Below are positions 8,394 to 17,138 of a stretch of 64,000 nt of DNA, one piece after another (position 1 is the first letter of the stretch; the number at the start of each line of letters is the position of its first letter). Below the pieces are notes generated by a model that ran no database searches, had not been told where the DNA came from, and saw only the letters and a program-made list of their open reading frames with translations. A program made the position numbers and the translations under genes. This stretch comes from an uncultured Pelagibacteraceae bacterium (GTDB lineage: Bacteria; Pseudomonadota; Alphaproteobacteria; Pelagibacterales; Pelagibacteraceae): positions 62,001 to 126,000 of the forward strand of contig CACJWN010000002.1 in the NCBI GenBank assembly GCA_902597175.1. Reading direction: 5' to 3'.

Positions 8394-8924
8394 ATGTCTA
8401 ACCAAAAAAAAATACATGATTTCGCGCCCAGAACTTTGGGCGCGGGATTCGTTCATAAAAAAGATTTAGTTCTTGCGATAATTTTAGTCGCGTTCGGAGC
8501 CTTTATGTATTATGAGGCTAGTAAGTTTCCTGAAGCACCAGCAATATTAGGAGATACACTTAACGCTGATGTATTTCCAAAAATGTTGATTACAATAATG
8601 TTTTTGTTGGTTGCAATTATACCTTTCGAATTTAAATTAACCCCTGACAAAGTAGCGAAAATTGACAAAGATCGGGATGATAAAACTTTAACAATTACGT
8701 GGTTAACGATTTTACTATTATTAACAATAGTATCTTTTGCTGAATATTTAGGAGCTGTAGTAACAATGGTTATTACTTGCCTGGCACTACCGCTACTGTG
8801 GGGTGAAAGGAATTATATTGCAGTAATTATTTATTCAATTTTATTCCCTGGATTTGTTTACTTATTATTTAACAAACTCTTAGGTTTATATTTCAACCCA
8901 GGTATTTTGGAGGCATTTAAATAG
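8394..8924 (+). CDS. tctB: TctB-family small membrane subunit of TTT transporter
   Basis: This 176-aa small subunit of the second tripartite tricarboxylate transporter has a charged N-terminus of about 24 residues followed by four hydrophobic segments ('DLVLAIILVAFGAFMYYEA' onward). It starts 3 nt after the tctC stop without a strong ribosome binding site. A GC-rich perfect hairpin lies inside codons 10-17 and is annotated separately. The next gene, tctA, follows at 4 nt. The role in the complex is known only as a required small membrane component. Confidence 0.85.
   Translation: MSNQKKIHDFAPRTLGAGFVHKKDLVLAIILVAFGAFMYYEASKFPEAPAILGDTLNADVFPKMLITIMFLLVAIIPFEFKLTPDKVAKIDKDRDDKTLTITWLTILLLLTIVSFAEYLGAVVTMVITCLALPLLWGERNYIAVIIYSILFPGFVYLLFNKLLGLYFNPGILEAFK
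8423..8444 (+). promoter_or_regulatory. GC-rich perfect hairpin just inside tctB
   Basis: CGCGCCCA (8423-8430) and TGGGCGCG (8437-8444) form an 8-bp perfect stem with a GAACTT loop. This is one of the most GC-rich spots in an otherwise very AT-rich region, and it lies within the coding sequence about 30 nt after the tctB start. No T-run follows, so it is not a classic terminator. It may protect the tctC message from 3' decay or slow expression of tctBA. The hairpin is seen; the role is inferred. Confidence 0.6.
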
Positions 8925-8928
8925 CATT

Positions 8929-10413
8929 ATGGAAGATGTAATAAGAGGTTTTCAATTATTAATGGAGGTGCAAAACCTAGCCTTAATTTTTGGCGGGGTT
9001 TTGATTGGTGTATTAGTTGGTGCTTTACCAGGACTGAGTTCGCCAATGGCTATAGCTTTACTAATGCCATTTACAATTAGTCTAGATCCAGTTGCATCAA
9101 TTTCTATGATGGCTGCTCTATATTGCGCAGGAACCTTTGGTGGTTCCATCACAGCAATATTAATTAATGCACCAGGAGCACCACCAGCGGTAGCTACTGC
9201 TTTAGATGGATACATGATGGCAAAAAAAGGTGAACCAGGAAGAGCCCTTGGTTTAGCGGCGATCTGTAGTGTCTTAGGTGGAATTTTTGCAATTATAATA
9301 TTTTTGTTTGCTACTCCACTATTAGCAGAGATAGCTCTTAAATTTGGGCCAGTTGAATATTTTGGTCTAACATTATTTGCTTTATCTATGTTAGCCGCAA
9401 TGAGTGGAAAATCATCTATAAGAAATTTAATAGCTGGAGCTATGGGAGTTTTAGTATCAACGATAGGTGTACACTTAGCAACTGGTGTAGAAAGATATGA
9501 ATTTGGTGTTCCTGAATTAACAGAAGGAATTAAGTTTGTCCCAGTTCTAATAGGACTTTTTGCAATGTCCGAACTACTCAATCAATCAAAAACACTTAAT
9601 GCTGCAGTGGAGAGAATGTCAGCGAAAGCTTTAAAACTTCCAACAATTGCAGAACTAAAAGAATTAAAAGGTACAATTTTAAGATCATCCGGTTTAGGGA
9701 CATTCATAGGTATTTTACCTGCAGAGGGAGCGACTGTAGCTGCAATGATGGGTTACAATGAAGCGAAAAGATTTTCTAAAACTCCAGAAAAATTTGGTAC
9801 GGGATGTGCCGAAGGTATCGCTGGGCCAGAAGCTGCCAATAATGCTGCAGCTGGTGGAGCGATGGTTCCAACCCTAGCTTTAGGAATACCTGGTAGTGGA
9901 ACTACAGCATTAATTTTGGCTGCATTAGTAATGCACGGTTTTCGACCTGGACCTTATCTGATTTCAGAAACTCCACACTTAGTTTATGCAATATTTGGCG
10001 CAATGTTGTTTGCTAATTTTGCCTTTTTAGGAATTGGTTTAGTGGGAGCTAAGTTCTTTTCATATGTAACTTTTATTCCAAAAAGATTTTTGTGGCCATC
10101 AGTGTTTATTTTCTCTTTAATCGGATCATATGCATATAGCTCAGCAATATTTGATGTTTGGGTAATGCTAATCTCAGGTATCATTGGTTATTTTGCATTG
10201 AGAAACGGATTTTCTCCAGCTCCATTCGTAATGGGACTGATATTAGGAAAAATGGTAGAGGAAACATTCACTCAATCAATGGTGATTTATGAGAGTAATT
10301 TTTTCAATTTCTTTGAAAGTGGAGTATTTATCTTCTTCATAATTCTTACGTGTATCAGTCTTACAACACCTTTCTGGGGTACAATCCGCAAAAAATTAGC
10401 TGCAAAAAGTTGA
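8929..10413 (+). CDS. tctA: TctA-family large permease subunit of TTT transporter
   Basis: This 494-aa permease subunit of the second TTT system shows the family loops: 'GALPGLSSPMAIALLMP' near the N-terminus, 'INAPGAPPAVATALDGYMM', and in the second half 'ILPAEGATVAAMMGYN', 'GIAGPEAANNAAAGGAMVP' and 'LGIPGSGTTALILAA'. It differs clearly from the first TctA in the window, so the two systems are not a recent duplication and probably have different substrates. The stop (TGA) overlaps the likely TTG start of the SDR gene, so the transporter and the SDR-MmgE-TauE genes form one operon. Confidence 0.95.
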   Translation: MEDVIRGFQLLMEVQNLALIFGGVLIGVLVGALPGLSSPMAIALLMPFTISLDPVASISMMAALYCAGTFGGSITAILINAPGAPPAVATALDGYMMAKKGEPGRALGLAAICSVLGGIFAIIIFLFATPLLAEIALKFGPVEYFGLTLFALSMLAAMSGKSSIRNLIAGAMGVLVSTIGVHLATGVERYEFGVPELTEGIKFVPVLIGLFAMSELLNQSKTLNAAVERMSAKALKLPTIAELKELKGTILRSSGLGTFIGILPAEGATVAAMMGYNEAKRFSKTPEKFGTGCAEGIAGPEAANNAAAGGAMVPTLALGIPGSGTTALILAALVMHGFRPGPYLISETPHLVYAIFGAMLFANFAFLGIGLVGAKFFSYVTFIPKRFLWPSVFIFSLIGSYAYSSAIFDVWVMLISGIIGYFALRNGFSPAPFVMGLILGKMVEETFTQSMVIYESNFFNFFESGVFIFFIILTCISLTTPFWGTIRKKLAAKS

Positions 10414-11174
10414 GCAAGGATTTCAATAAAAACAAAGTTGCAGTTCTTACTGGCGCAGCAAAGAAAATTGGAAGATCAACAGCAATAAAATTAGCAGAGC
10501 AAGGTTTTAATATATTAATTCATACTGGTGGCAAAAGCATCGAGGAAGCTAAAGATACAATAAAATTACTTGAAAAGTTTAAAATTAAATCAAACTACGT
10601 TACAGGGGACCTAGCAAATTTAGAAACAATTAATATCATTAAAGATGCGGCTTTAAAACTAGGAACGCCATCTGTTCTTGTAAATAATGCCGGATTGAGA
10701 ATCCACGAGCATTTTGAAAAGATAGATTATAAAGATTGGAAAAAAGTGATGACTGTGAATGTCGATGCTTCATTTTTATGTGCTCAAGCTTTAATTAATT
10801 ATATGGTAAAACAAAAATGGGGACGGGTAATTAATATTGGTGGTTTATCAGCACATATAGGGGCAAAAGAAAGAGCTCACGTTGTAACTTCAAAAGCAGC
10901 TTTAGTTGGTTTAACAAAAGCTATTAGTATGGAATTTATAGAGAAAGGTGTAACTTGTAATTGCGTTGTTCCTGGATTTATTGAAGATTTTGATAGCAAA
11001 GAAACTAAACTAAGTGGTCACTGGTTGCGCCACCCTCAAACACCTAGTTTGGTACAAAATAGATTTGGAAATCCAGACGAAGTAGCGGAAGTCATTGCAA
11101 ATCTTTGTAAGAAAGAAGCTGATTATATAAATGGACAGACTCTTCATGTGAATGGTGGTAGTTATACTCCATGA
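10410..11174 (+). CDS. Short-chain dehydrogenase/reductase family protein without the catalytic Tyr
   Basis: This is an SDR-fold protein. The track start (10350) lies deep in tctA; I choose the TTG at 10410, which overlaps the tctA stop (TTGA) and puts the Rossmann motif 'VAVLTGAAKKIG' at the usual place (254 aa). 'LVNNAGLRIH' and the C-terminal 'INGQTLHVNGGSYTP' are typical of the FabG-like group. Where the Y-x-x-x-K motif is expected the sequence reads 'HVVTSKAAL', so the Lys is kept but Val sits at the Tyr position. It may be a specialised dehydrogenase subfamily or a non-dehydrogenase SDR. It lies between the TTT transporter and an MmgE/PrpD gene, suggesting action on the imported carboxylate or its product. 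Confidence 0.8.
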   Translation: MSKDFNKNKVAVLTGAAKKIGRSTAIKLAEQGFNILIHTGGKSIEEAKDTIKLLEKFKIKSNYVTGDLANLETINIIKDAALKLGTPSVLVNNAGLRIHEHFEKIDYKDWKKVMTVNVDASFLCAQALINYMVKQKWGRVINIGGLSAHIGAKERAHVVTSKAALVGLTKAISMEFIEKGVTCNCVVPGFIEDFDSKETKLSGHWLRHPQTPSLVQNRFGNPDEVAEVIANLCKKEADYINGQTLHVNGGSYTP

Positions 11175-12520
11175 CAATTTCTGAAGATTTTTCTAAATGG
11201 GCAAAAAATTTATCGACTAAAGATATTTCTGATAAGTCAAAGAAGACTTTAAATTATCTAATTAAAGATATTTGTGGAATTATCCTTTCTGCTAGAAATG
11301 AAAATTACGTTCAAAGTCTTGTTAAAGCTTATAAAGGATCAGGAAAATTTATTTCATTAGGACATGGGAGTGACTTTGATATTTCCTCCTCTGCTATAAT
11401 TGCGGGTACTGCTGCACATGGTGAAGACTTCGACGATACATTCGAGGGAAATCCTATGCATGTTGGAGCTTGTATGATTCCGGCTATATTAGCTGCAGCG
11501 CAAAGATTTAATTTAAATGGTGATCAGATTTTAAAAAGTTTAGCTGTAGGTACAGAGTTAATGTGTAGATTAGCCTTGGTTGCGCCAACTGCCATGCATA
11601 AACAAGGCTTTCATCCTACTGCTGTTTGCGGTACTTTTGGTGTAGCAGCTGGCCTTTCATCTGTTTTAAATTTAACTGAAAAGCAGATGGTGTCTTCATT
11701 AGGAATAGCCGGTAGTTTTACTTCAGGAATTATCGAATATCTTGCAGAAGGTTCTTGGACTAAAAGAATTCATCCTGGATGGTCTGCCAACTCAGGGATA
11801 AATTCTGTTTTAATAGCTCAAACAGATTTTTATGGACCTAGGACTGTTTTCGAGGGTGATCACGGTTTCTTTAGCGCTTTTGCAATTAAAGAAGTAAAAA
11901 GAGATTATTCTAAATTAACTGACTCTCTAGGTTCAAGGTGGGAAATAGAAAATTTGGCTTTTAAACCATTTGCTTGTGGAACTATGGCTCAGCCATTTGT
12001 AGATTGTGCAATTAAATTAAGAGACAAAATAAAAGACTTTAAAAAGATTAAATCTATAAAGGCAAAAGTTGGAGAGGGTACAGTACATCGGTTATGGGAG
12101 CCTTCTAAAGAAAAAAAGAAACCTTCCACACCATACTCTGCAAAATTTTCTGTCCCGTACTGTGTTGCTGTAGGCTTCATAAGAAAAGACGCAGGATTAA
12201 AAGAATTTGATGAGAAAAGCATAAATGATAAAGAAATTTTAGACTTAGCTAATAAAGTTGAGTATGAAGTTGACCCAAATGATGAATATCCAAAAAATTA
12301 TACAGGAACTTTGACTTGTATTACAGAAGAGGGAAAATTCACTGAACATCAACCTTGTTTTAGAGGAGGTAGAAAACAACCCTTGACAGAAAATGATATT
12401 GATAAAAAATTTAATGCAAATCTCAATTACTCTAAAATTAATGAAACCGAAAAAAATAATGTTAAAGATTTTATTAAAAATATTTTTACGAAGCCAAATT
12501 TTTCAAAAATTTTAACTTAG
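11171..12520 (+). CDS. MmgE/PrpD-family protein (paralog C)
   Basis: This 449-aa MmgE/PrpD-family protein overlaps the SDR by ATGA. The active-site region 'AAHGEDFDDTFEG' with 'MHVGACMIPAILAAA' (about residues 75-105) is well kept, as are 'GFHPTAVCGTFGVAAG' near 140 and 'HPGWSANSGINSV' near 200. This pattern is common in the branch that includes cis-aconitate decarboxylase-like proteins and many uncharacterised carboxylate lyases or isomerases. The operon context (TTT transporter, SDR, this gene, TauE) suggests it handles the imported acid. The exact chemistry is unknown. Confidence 0.85.
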   Translation: MTISEDFSKWAKNLSTKDISDKSKKTLNYLIKDICGIILSARNENYVQSLVKAYKGSGKFISLGHGSDFDISSSAIIAGTAAHGEDFDDTFEGNPMHVGACMIPAILAAAQRFNLNGDQILKSLAVGTELMCRLALVAPTAMHKQGFHPTAVCGTFGVAAGLSSVLNLTEKQMVSSLGIAGSFTSGIIEYLAEGSWTKRIHPGWSANSGINSVLIAQTDFYGPRTVFEGDHGFFSAFAIKEVKRDYSKLTDSLGSRWEIENLAFKPFACGTMAQPFVDCAIKLRDKIKDFKKIKSIKAKVGEGTVHRLWEPSKEKKKPSTPYSAKFSVPYCVAVGFIRKDAGLKEFDEKSINDKEILDLANKVEYEVDPNDEYPKNYTGTLTCITEEGKFTEHQPCFRGGRKQPLTENDIDKKFNANLNYSKINETEKNNVKDFIKNIFTKPNFSKILT

Positions 12521-12524
12521 TAGA

Positions 12525-13283
12525 ATGGAATATTCTATTTTATTACCTCAAACGATTTCAATTAACAGTGCAATATTTTTAATTTTTTTTAATTTTTTAA
12601 CATGTTTTATATCAACTGCACTTAGTCTAGGTGGAGGAATGTTGATGCTTGTGGGATTATCATTTATTTTACCAACAACAGCTTTAATACCGGTACACGG
12701 GCTTGTACAGCTTGGTTCTAATTTTGGAAGAATTTTTGTTTCAATTAAAGATTTAGATAAAAAGATTATTTTGCCTTTTGTCATTGGAACAATAGTGGGG
12801 TCTCTTTTTGGAGCAAATATAGTTGATTATCTATCTCCTGGAGTAGGACAAGTTGGGGTAGGTTTATTTATATTATATTCTTTATTCGGTACTTTTCCGC
12901 CACTAGGGAGAAAATATATTTTAGTTGGGGGTATCGCTACTACAATAATGTCGATGTTATTTGGTGCATCAGGACCAATAGTTTCTACTCTGATAAGAAA
13001 TATGGGTTTTAACCCTACAAAGCATGTGACAATTCATGGAGCATTCATGACTTCACAACACCTATTTAAATCAATTGGTTTCTTTTTTATTGGTTTTGCT
13101 TTTCAAGAATATATTCTACTCGTAGCGACAATGATTTTTGTAGGTTTTTTTGGTACTTATTTTGGAAAAAAAGTATTAATTTCAAAAGGTAAACACTACT
13201 TTCAAAAAGTTTTAACAATCATTTTACTATTAGGTGGAATAAGAATTATTTACTTGGGTCTACAAAATTTAAATTTATTATAG
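12525..13283 (+). CDS. TauE/SafE-family exporter
   Basis: This 252-aa membrane protein has about eight hydrophobic segments. The N-terminal repeat begins 'CFISTALSLGGGMLMLVG' and a second glycine-rich turn occurs at 'MLFGASGPIVSTLI', as in TauE/SafE. It follows the MmgE/PrpD gene by 4 nt and ends the second TTT operon. With the TauE at 3642-4415 it gives two MmgE-TauE pairs on opposite strands. It may export an acidic by-product or import a second acid; the direction cannot be read from the sequence. It converges with prpF with only one base between the two stop codons. Confidence 0.85.
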   Translation: MEYSILLPQTISINSAIFLIFFNFLTCFISTALSLGGGMLMLVGLSFILPTTALIPVHGLVQLGSNFGRIFVSIKDLDKKIILPFVIGTIVGSLFGANIVDYLSPGVGQVGVGLFILYSLFGTFPPLGRKYILVGGIATTIMSMLFGASGPIVSTLIRNMGFNPTKHVTIHGAFMTSQHLFKSIGFFFIGFAFQEYILLVATMIFVGFFGTYFGKKVLISKGKHYFQKVLTIILLLGGIRIIYLGLQNLNLL

Positions 13284-13284
13284 T

Positions 13285-14418
13285 TTAAACTAAAACTTCA
13301 CCTCTCATTAAAGGTCTAAAAGTTCTAAAAAAAATTGCAGATTTTGCAAAAGGCTTGCCATTTTTATTTTCGATTATTGCACCTGCTGTCATTATTCCTG
13401 ATGGATTTCCTGCACGTAACTCTAAAGGATCTGAATTTTTTCTTTTAACTTTGTTTGGAATAGTTCCATCAATAGCTGCAGCAACCCCAATATTTACACC
13501 TGCAGTTCCCATTATAGCTTTATGAGTTTTTTCCATTGAAAACATTCTAGTTGTAATATCTTGATCATTGGAACTAATTTTTGTTTTATCTAAACTTACA
13601 TAATCTTTCGGGGAAGTTACAATTCCTATTCGAGGTGTATTCATAGGAGCTTCATTTTCAGAATTTGAAAGGCCTATGATGTGTGCAGATTTTCTTCTAA
13701 TTTTTTGAATTAAATTCATTTTGTCAGTTTTAGCGTCAAGTTCATCTGGTGTTTCTGTTCCTTTAAGACCTATATCTTCTGCAAGTAAATACACTAATGG
13801 GGTAGCTGCATCGACAATGCTTACTTTTATTTTTCCATAATCTTTTATTTCTATTTCATCTATTACATTGCCAGTTGGAAGAAGTTTACCTGTTCCTGAT
13901 CCTCCTGGTTCAATATAGTCTAATCTAACTTTAGATCCTGCGCCATGAACGCCAGCAATAGAGTAATCTCCTTCTATTAAAGGCTTTCCATCTTTAACTT
14001 GAAAAGTTGAATGTATAATCTTATCAGTATTGACTTGATAAATTCTAACCAAATTCTCCCCCTCTTTTGGTTTTATTATGCCCTCTTGAATTGCATACGG
14101 ACCAACTGCGCCAGATAAATTACCACAATTGTTGTTCCACTCCGCAATAGGTTTATCTATAGCAATTTGAATAAAATTATAATCTATGTCAGCATCATCT
14201 CTCTCTGAAGGGCTTATTATTACGCATTTTGATACTGAAGATACTCCACCTCCCATCCCATTAAGCTGTCTTTGATTTGTATCTGGACTACCTATAACTT
14301 TTAAAAATAATTCATTTAATTTATTTTGGTCGGAAGTGGGCAGGTCTTTTTTCTGAAAAAAAACACCTTTGCTAGTTCCACCTCTATAGTAAGTAGCTTT
14401 AATCCATTTTTGGCTCAT
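13285..14418 (-). CDS. prpF: PrpF-family 2-methylaconitate cis-trans isomerase
   Basis: PrpF isomerises the 2-methylaconitate made by AcnD so that it can be hydrated by an aconitase. The ORF track starts too early (14469, inside acnD). The ATG at 14418, five bases after the acnD stop, gives the classic PrpF start 'IKATYYRGGTSKGVFF' (377 aa). Further family features are 'NGMGGGVSSVSKCVII' near residue 65, 'NCGNLSGAVGPYAI' near 105 and 'RAGNPSGIMTAGA' near the C-terminus. The acnD-prpF pair is a well-known module of the methylcitrate route. Confidence 0.93.
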   Translation of the reverse strand: MSQKWIKATYYRGGTSKGVFFQKKDLPTSDQNKLNELFLKVIGSPDTNQRQLNGMGGGVSSVSKCVIISPSERDDADIDYNFIQIAIDKPIAEWNNNCGNLSGAVGPYAIQEGIIKPKEGENLVRIYQVNTDKIIHSTFQVKDGKPLIEGDYSIAGVHGAGSKVRLDYIEPGGSGTGKLLPTGNVIDEIEIKDYGKIKVSIVDAATPLVYLLAEDIGLKGTETPDELDAKTDKMNLIQKIRRKSAHIIGLSNSENEAPMNTPRIGIVTSPKDYVSLDKTKISSNDQDITTRMFSMEKTHKAIMGTAGVNIGVAAAIDGTIPNKVKRKNSDPLELRAGNPSGIMTAGAIIENKNGKPFAKSAIFFRTFRPLMRGEVLV

Positions 14419-14423
14419 TAAAT

Positions 14424-17051
14424 TTAAGCTTCCTTGTAAGCAGTTGGTAAAATACCGCCATTTTTCCAAAAGACAACTTCTTCAGGAACATCTAATCTAA
14501 CATTTAGTTTTATATCAATTACATCTCCTGTTTCTTTATGAATTTTCATTTGCACTTTTTTTTGATTATCATTTATTTTATCGAGACCTAAAATACTAAA
14601 TTGATCATTACTTTGTATTCCTATTTCTTCAATTCCTTGCCCTTTTTCAAATTCTAATGGCAATAATCCCATACCAATTAAATTAGATCTATGGATTCTC
14701 TCAAAACTTTTAGCCACAATGGCTCTAACTCCAATTAATAATGGACCTTTTGCAGCTACATCTCTTGATGAGCCGCAGCCATAATTTTCTCCAGCTATAA
14801 CTATTATCTCTTTATTCTCTTTTTTATACTCCATTGCAACTTCATAAAGTCTCTTCACTTTATTTTCTGGATATTTAACAGTTAAACTTCCTTCTTGATT
14901 TGGTGTCATCAAATTTCGGAGCCTTAAACTTGCAAAAGTTGATCTTGCAACAATCTCATGATTAGCTCTTCTTGTTAAATAATTATTAAAATCTTTTGAG
15001 TCAATCCCAAGCGCTGTTAAATAATCCCATGCAGCAGTACCCTTGGTGATAACACTTGATGGTGAAATATGATCTGTTGTAACTGAGTCTCCTAAAAGTA
15101 CAATTGGTCTAGCCAATTTTATATCTTTAATTTCATTATTTTCAGCCTTCATCATATACGGTGGCTTTTTAATGTAAGTGCTATCAGGCCAATCATAATT
15201 ATTTGAGTTTGAAACGTTTAAGTTTTCCCATAATTCTCCACCATCATTAACTTCTTTATACTTTTCTTTAAAAGTTTCAGATTTATAAAATTGATCAATA
15301 ACTTTATTCACTTCATTATTTGACGGCCAAACATTTTTAAAATAAATATCATTTCCTTTATTATCTTTTCCTAAAGCATCTTTAGATAAATCTTTTTTTA
15401 CTGAGCCAAGTATTGAAAACAAAACTACTAACGCAGGAGATGCTAAGTAAGATGCTCTTATATTTGGGTGTATCCTGCCTTGAAAATTTCTATTTCCAGA
15501 TAAAACTGCAACAGAAAAAACTTTTTCTTTTTCAATTGTGTTTGCTAAGTTCTCTTCTAATGGACCTGAACTTCCGTTACAAGTAGTACAACCAAATCCA
15601 ACGACATTAAAACCAAGTTCATCTAAATATTTTTGTAAACCAGATTTTTTTAAGATTTCAGCTGTAACTTTACTACCGGGTGCAAAAGAGGTTTTTATTT
15701 TATTTTTCTTTTTAAAACCAAGGTTAATTAATTTTTTTGCAATTAAACCCGCTGCTATAACATTTTTTGGATTTGCAGTATTTGTGCAGCTTGTGATAGC
15801 AGCTATCATAATATCTGCATCTTTAATTTTATATCCTTGAGTGGGCACTTCGAACTCGTCATCCCTAAGATCTTTGTTATAAAGCATTTTAGAATGTGAA
15901 TTAATTTCTTTTGAGAATTTATCTAAATCAATTTTATCTTCAGGATTTCTTGGTCCTGATACACATGGCTCTATCGTGGACAAGTCTAAATCTAGAACCC
16001 GATTGTACTCTGGAGCAGTATTAGATTTTCTCCATAAATTTTGGCACTTCGAATATTCTTCAACAATTTTTATTTCCTCTTCTGTTCTTCCTGTCATACT
16101 CAAATAGTTTAAAGTTGCTTTATCTACAGGAAACAAAACTGCTGTTGCACCATATTCTGGTGCCATATTTGAAATAGTTGCTCTATCACCAACAGTTAAA
16201 TTTTCAACTCCTTCACCACAAAATTCAATAAAACTACCCACTACTTTGCTGTCTCTTAATAACTTTGTTATGTACAAGACTAAATCTGTTGACGTAATTC
16301 CCTCTTTAAGTTGCTTCGTTAAATTCACACCTACGACCTCTGGTACAGACATTGGTATTGTTTTTCCTAACATTGAAATTTCTGCTTCTACTCCGCCTAC
16401 ACCCCAACCTAAAACTCCTATAGCATTTACCATTGGCGTATGGCTATCAGTACCGATGCAAGTATCAGGATGAATTAAATTTAAATTTTTCTTTTGCTCT
16501 CTCCAAACAACTTTAGATAAATATTCAATATTTACTTGATGGCAAATTCCTACTCCAGGCGGAATAACATTTACTTTATCCAAATATTTTGAGCACCATC
16601 TTAAAAAAGAGAAACGTTCTGAATTTCTTTCGTATTCTTTTCTCAAATTTTCAATTTCAGCTTTCTCACTACCAAAATGATCTACTTGTAAAGAGTGATC
16701 AATTACTAGATCAACAGGCACATTTGGTTGAATATCTTTTGAGTTTATTCCTTTTTTTTGCAAAGCTTCTCTATAAGCAAGAAAGTCTACTAACATAACT
16801 TTACCTAAGATATCATGACTTAAAATCCTATTTGGGGCAAAATTTATAGGCTTTCCTAATTTTTTCTCTAAAATTGATTTTACTTGCTCTTCTGCATTGT
16901 TATTTTGACCTAACAAATTTTGTCTAATAATGTTTTCTATCAATATTCTATAGGTATAGGGAACTTTATCTATGTCTTTTATTTTACTTATATCTACAAA
17001 ATCATATTCTTTATTATTAATACTAATTTTTTTAAAATCTTTAGGTATCAT
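14424..17051 (-). CDS. acnD: AcnD-type Fe/S-dependent 2-methylcitrate dehydratase (aconitase family)
   Basis: This 875-aa aconitase-superfamily enzyme carries the [4Fe-4S] ligands in 'TSCTNTANP' (about residue 420) and 'GCTTCNGSSGPL' (about residue 490). The swivelling domain carries 'VVIAG..YGCGSSRDVAAKG'-type residues near 755. A second, separate aconitase (890 aa, 35261-37933) is the likely TCA enzyme, and this one sits directly before prpF, so AcnD is the best call: dehydration of 2-methylcitrate to 2-methylaconitate. A generic aconitase used for another tricarboxylate cannot be ruled out. It is divergent from the Ldh2-type dehydrogenase, with about 87 bp between. Confidence 0.9.
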   Translation of the reverse strand: MIPKDFKKISINNKEYDFVDISKIKDIDKVPYTYRILIENIIRQNLLGQNNNAEEQVKSILEKKLGKPINFAPNRILSHDILGKVMLVDFLAYREALQKKGINSKDIQPNVPVDLVIDHSLQVDHFGSEKAEIENLRKEYERNSERFSFLRWCSKYLDKVNVIPPGVGICHQVNIEYLSKVVWREQKKNLNLIHPDTCIGTDSHTPMVNAIGVLGWGVGGVEAEISMLGKTIPMSVPEVVGVNLTKQLKEGITSTDLVLYITKLLRDSKVVGSFIEFCGEGVENLTVGDRATISNMAPEYGATAVLFPVDKATLNYLSMTGRTEEEIKIVEEYSKCQNLWRKSNTAPEYNRVLDLDLSTIEPCVSGPRNPEDKIDLDKFSKEINSHSKMLYNKDLRDDEFEVPTQGYKIKDADIMIAAITSCTNTANPKNVIAAGLIAKKLINLGFKKKNKIKTSFAPGSKVTAEILKKSGLQKYLDELGFNVVGFGCTTCNGSSGPLEENLANTIEKEKVFSVAVLSGNRNFQGRIHPNIRASYLASPALVVLFSILGSVKKDLSKDALGKDNKGNDIYFKNVWPSNNEVNKVIDQFYKSETFKEKYKEVNDGGELWENLNVSNSNNYDWPDSTYIKKPPYMMKAENNEIKDIKLARPIVLLGDSVTTDHISPSSVITKGTAAWDYLTALGIDSKDFNNYLTRRANHEIVARSTFASLRLRNLMTPNQEGSLTVKYPENKVKRLYEVAMEYKKENKEIIVIAGENYGCGSSRDVAAKGPLLIGVRAIVAKSFERIHRSNLIGMGLLPLEFEKGQGIEEIGIQSNDQFSILGLDKINDNQKKVQMKIHKETGDVIDIKLNVRLDVPEEVVFWKNGGILPTAYKEA

Positions 17052-17138
17052 AGAATTTCTTTTAACTTATTAATAAAAAGAATTATATAATATACTTAAA
17101 AAACTTAAAAATAATAGGCTATAACAGCTCAAATAATT

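Noticed and set aside
8952-9581. 209-aa minus-strand ORF inside tctA
   Set aside because: It lies fully opposite a well-supported TctA gene, its product is rich in Pro/Ile/Ala/Asn without domain pattern, and it reads as a shadow of conserved TctA codons.
10350-10409. Upstream extension of the SDR gene into tctA
   Set aside because: It would precede the Rossmann motif by an unusual extra segment and overlap tctA by 64 nt; the TTG at the tctA stop fits better.
13281-13292. 12-bp perfect palindrome TAGTTTAAACTA containing the stop codons of TauE and prpF
   Set aside because: Likely a by-product of two abutting stop codons in AT-rich DNA; no T-run and the stem would have almost no loop, so I do not call a terminator.
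15538-15840. 100-aa plus-strand ORF opposite acnD
   Set aside because: Shadow frame over the conserved FeS-Cys region of acnD; low-complexity hydrophobic product.
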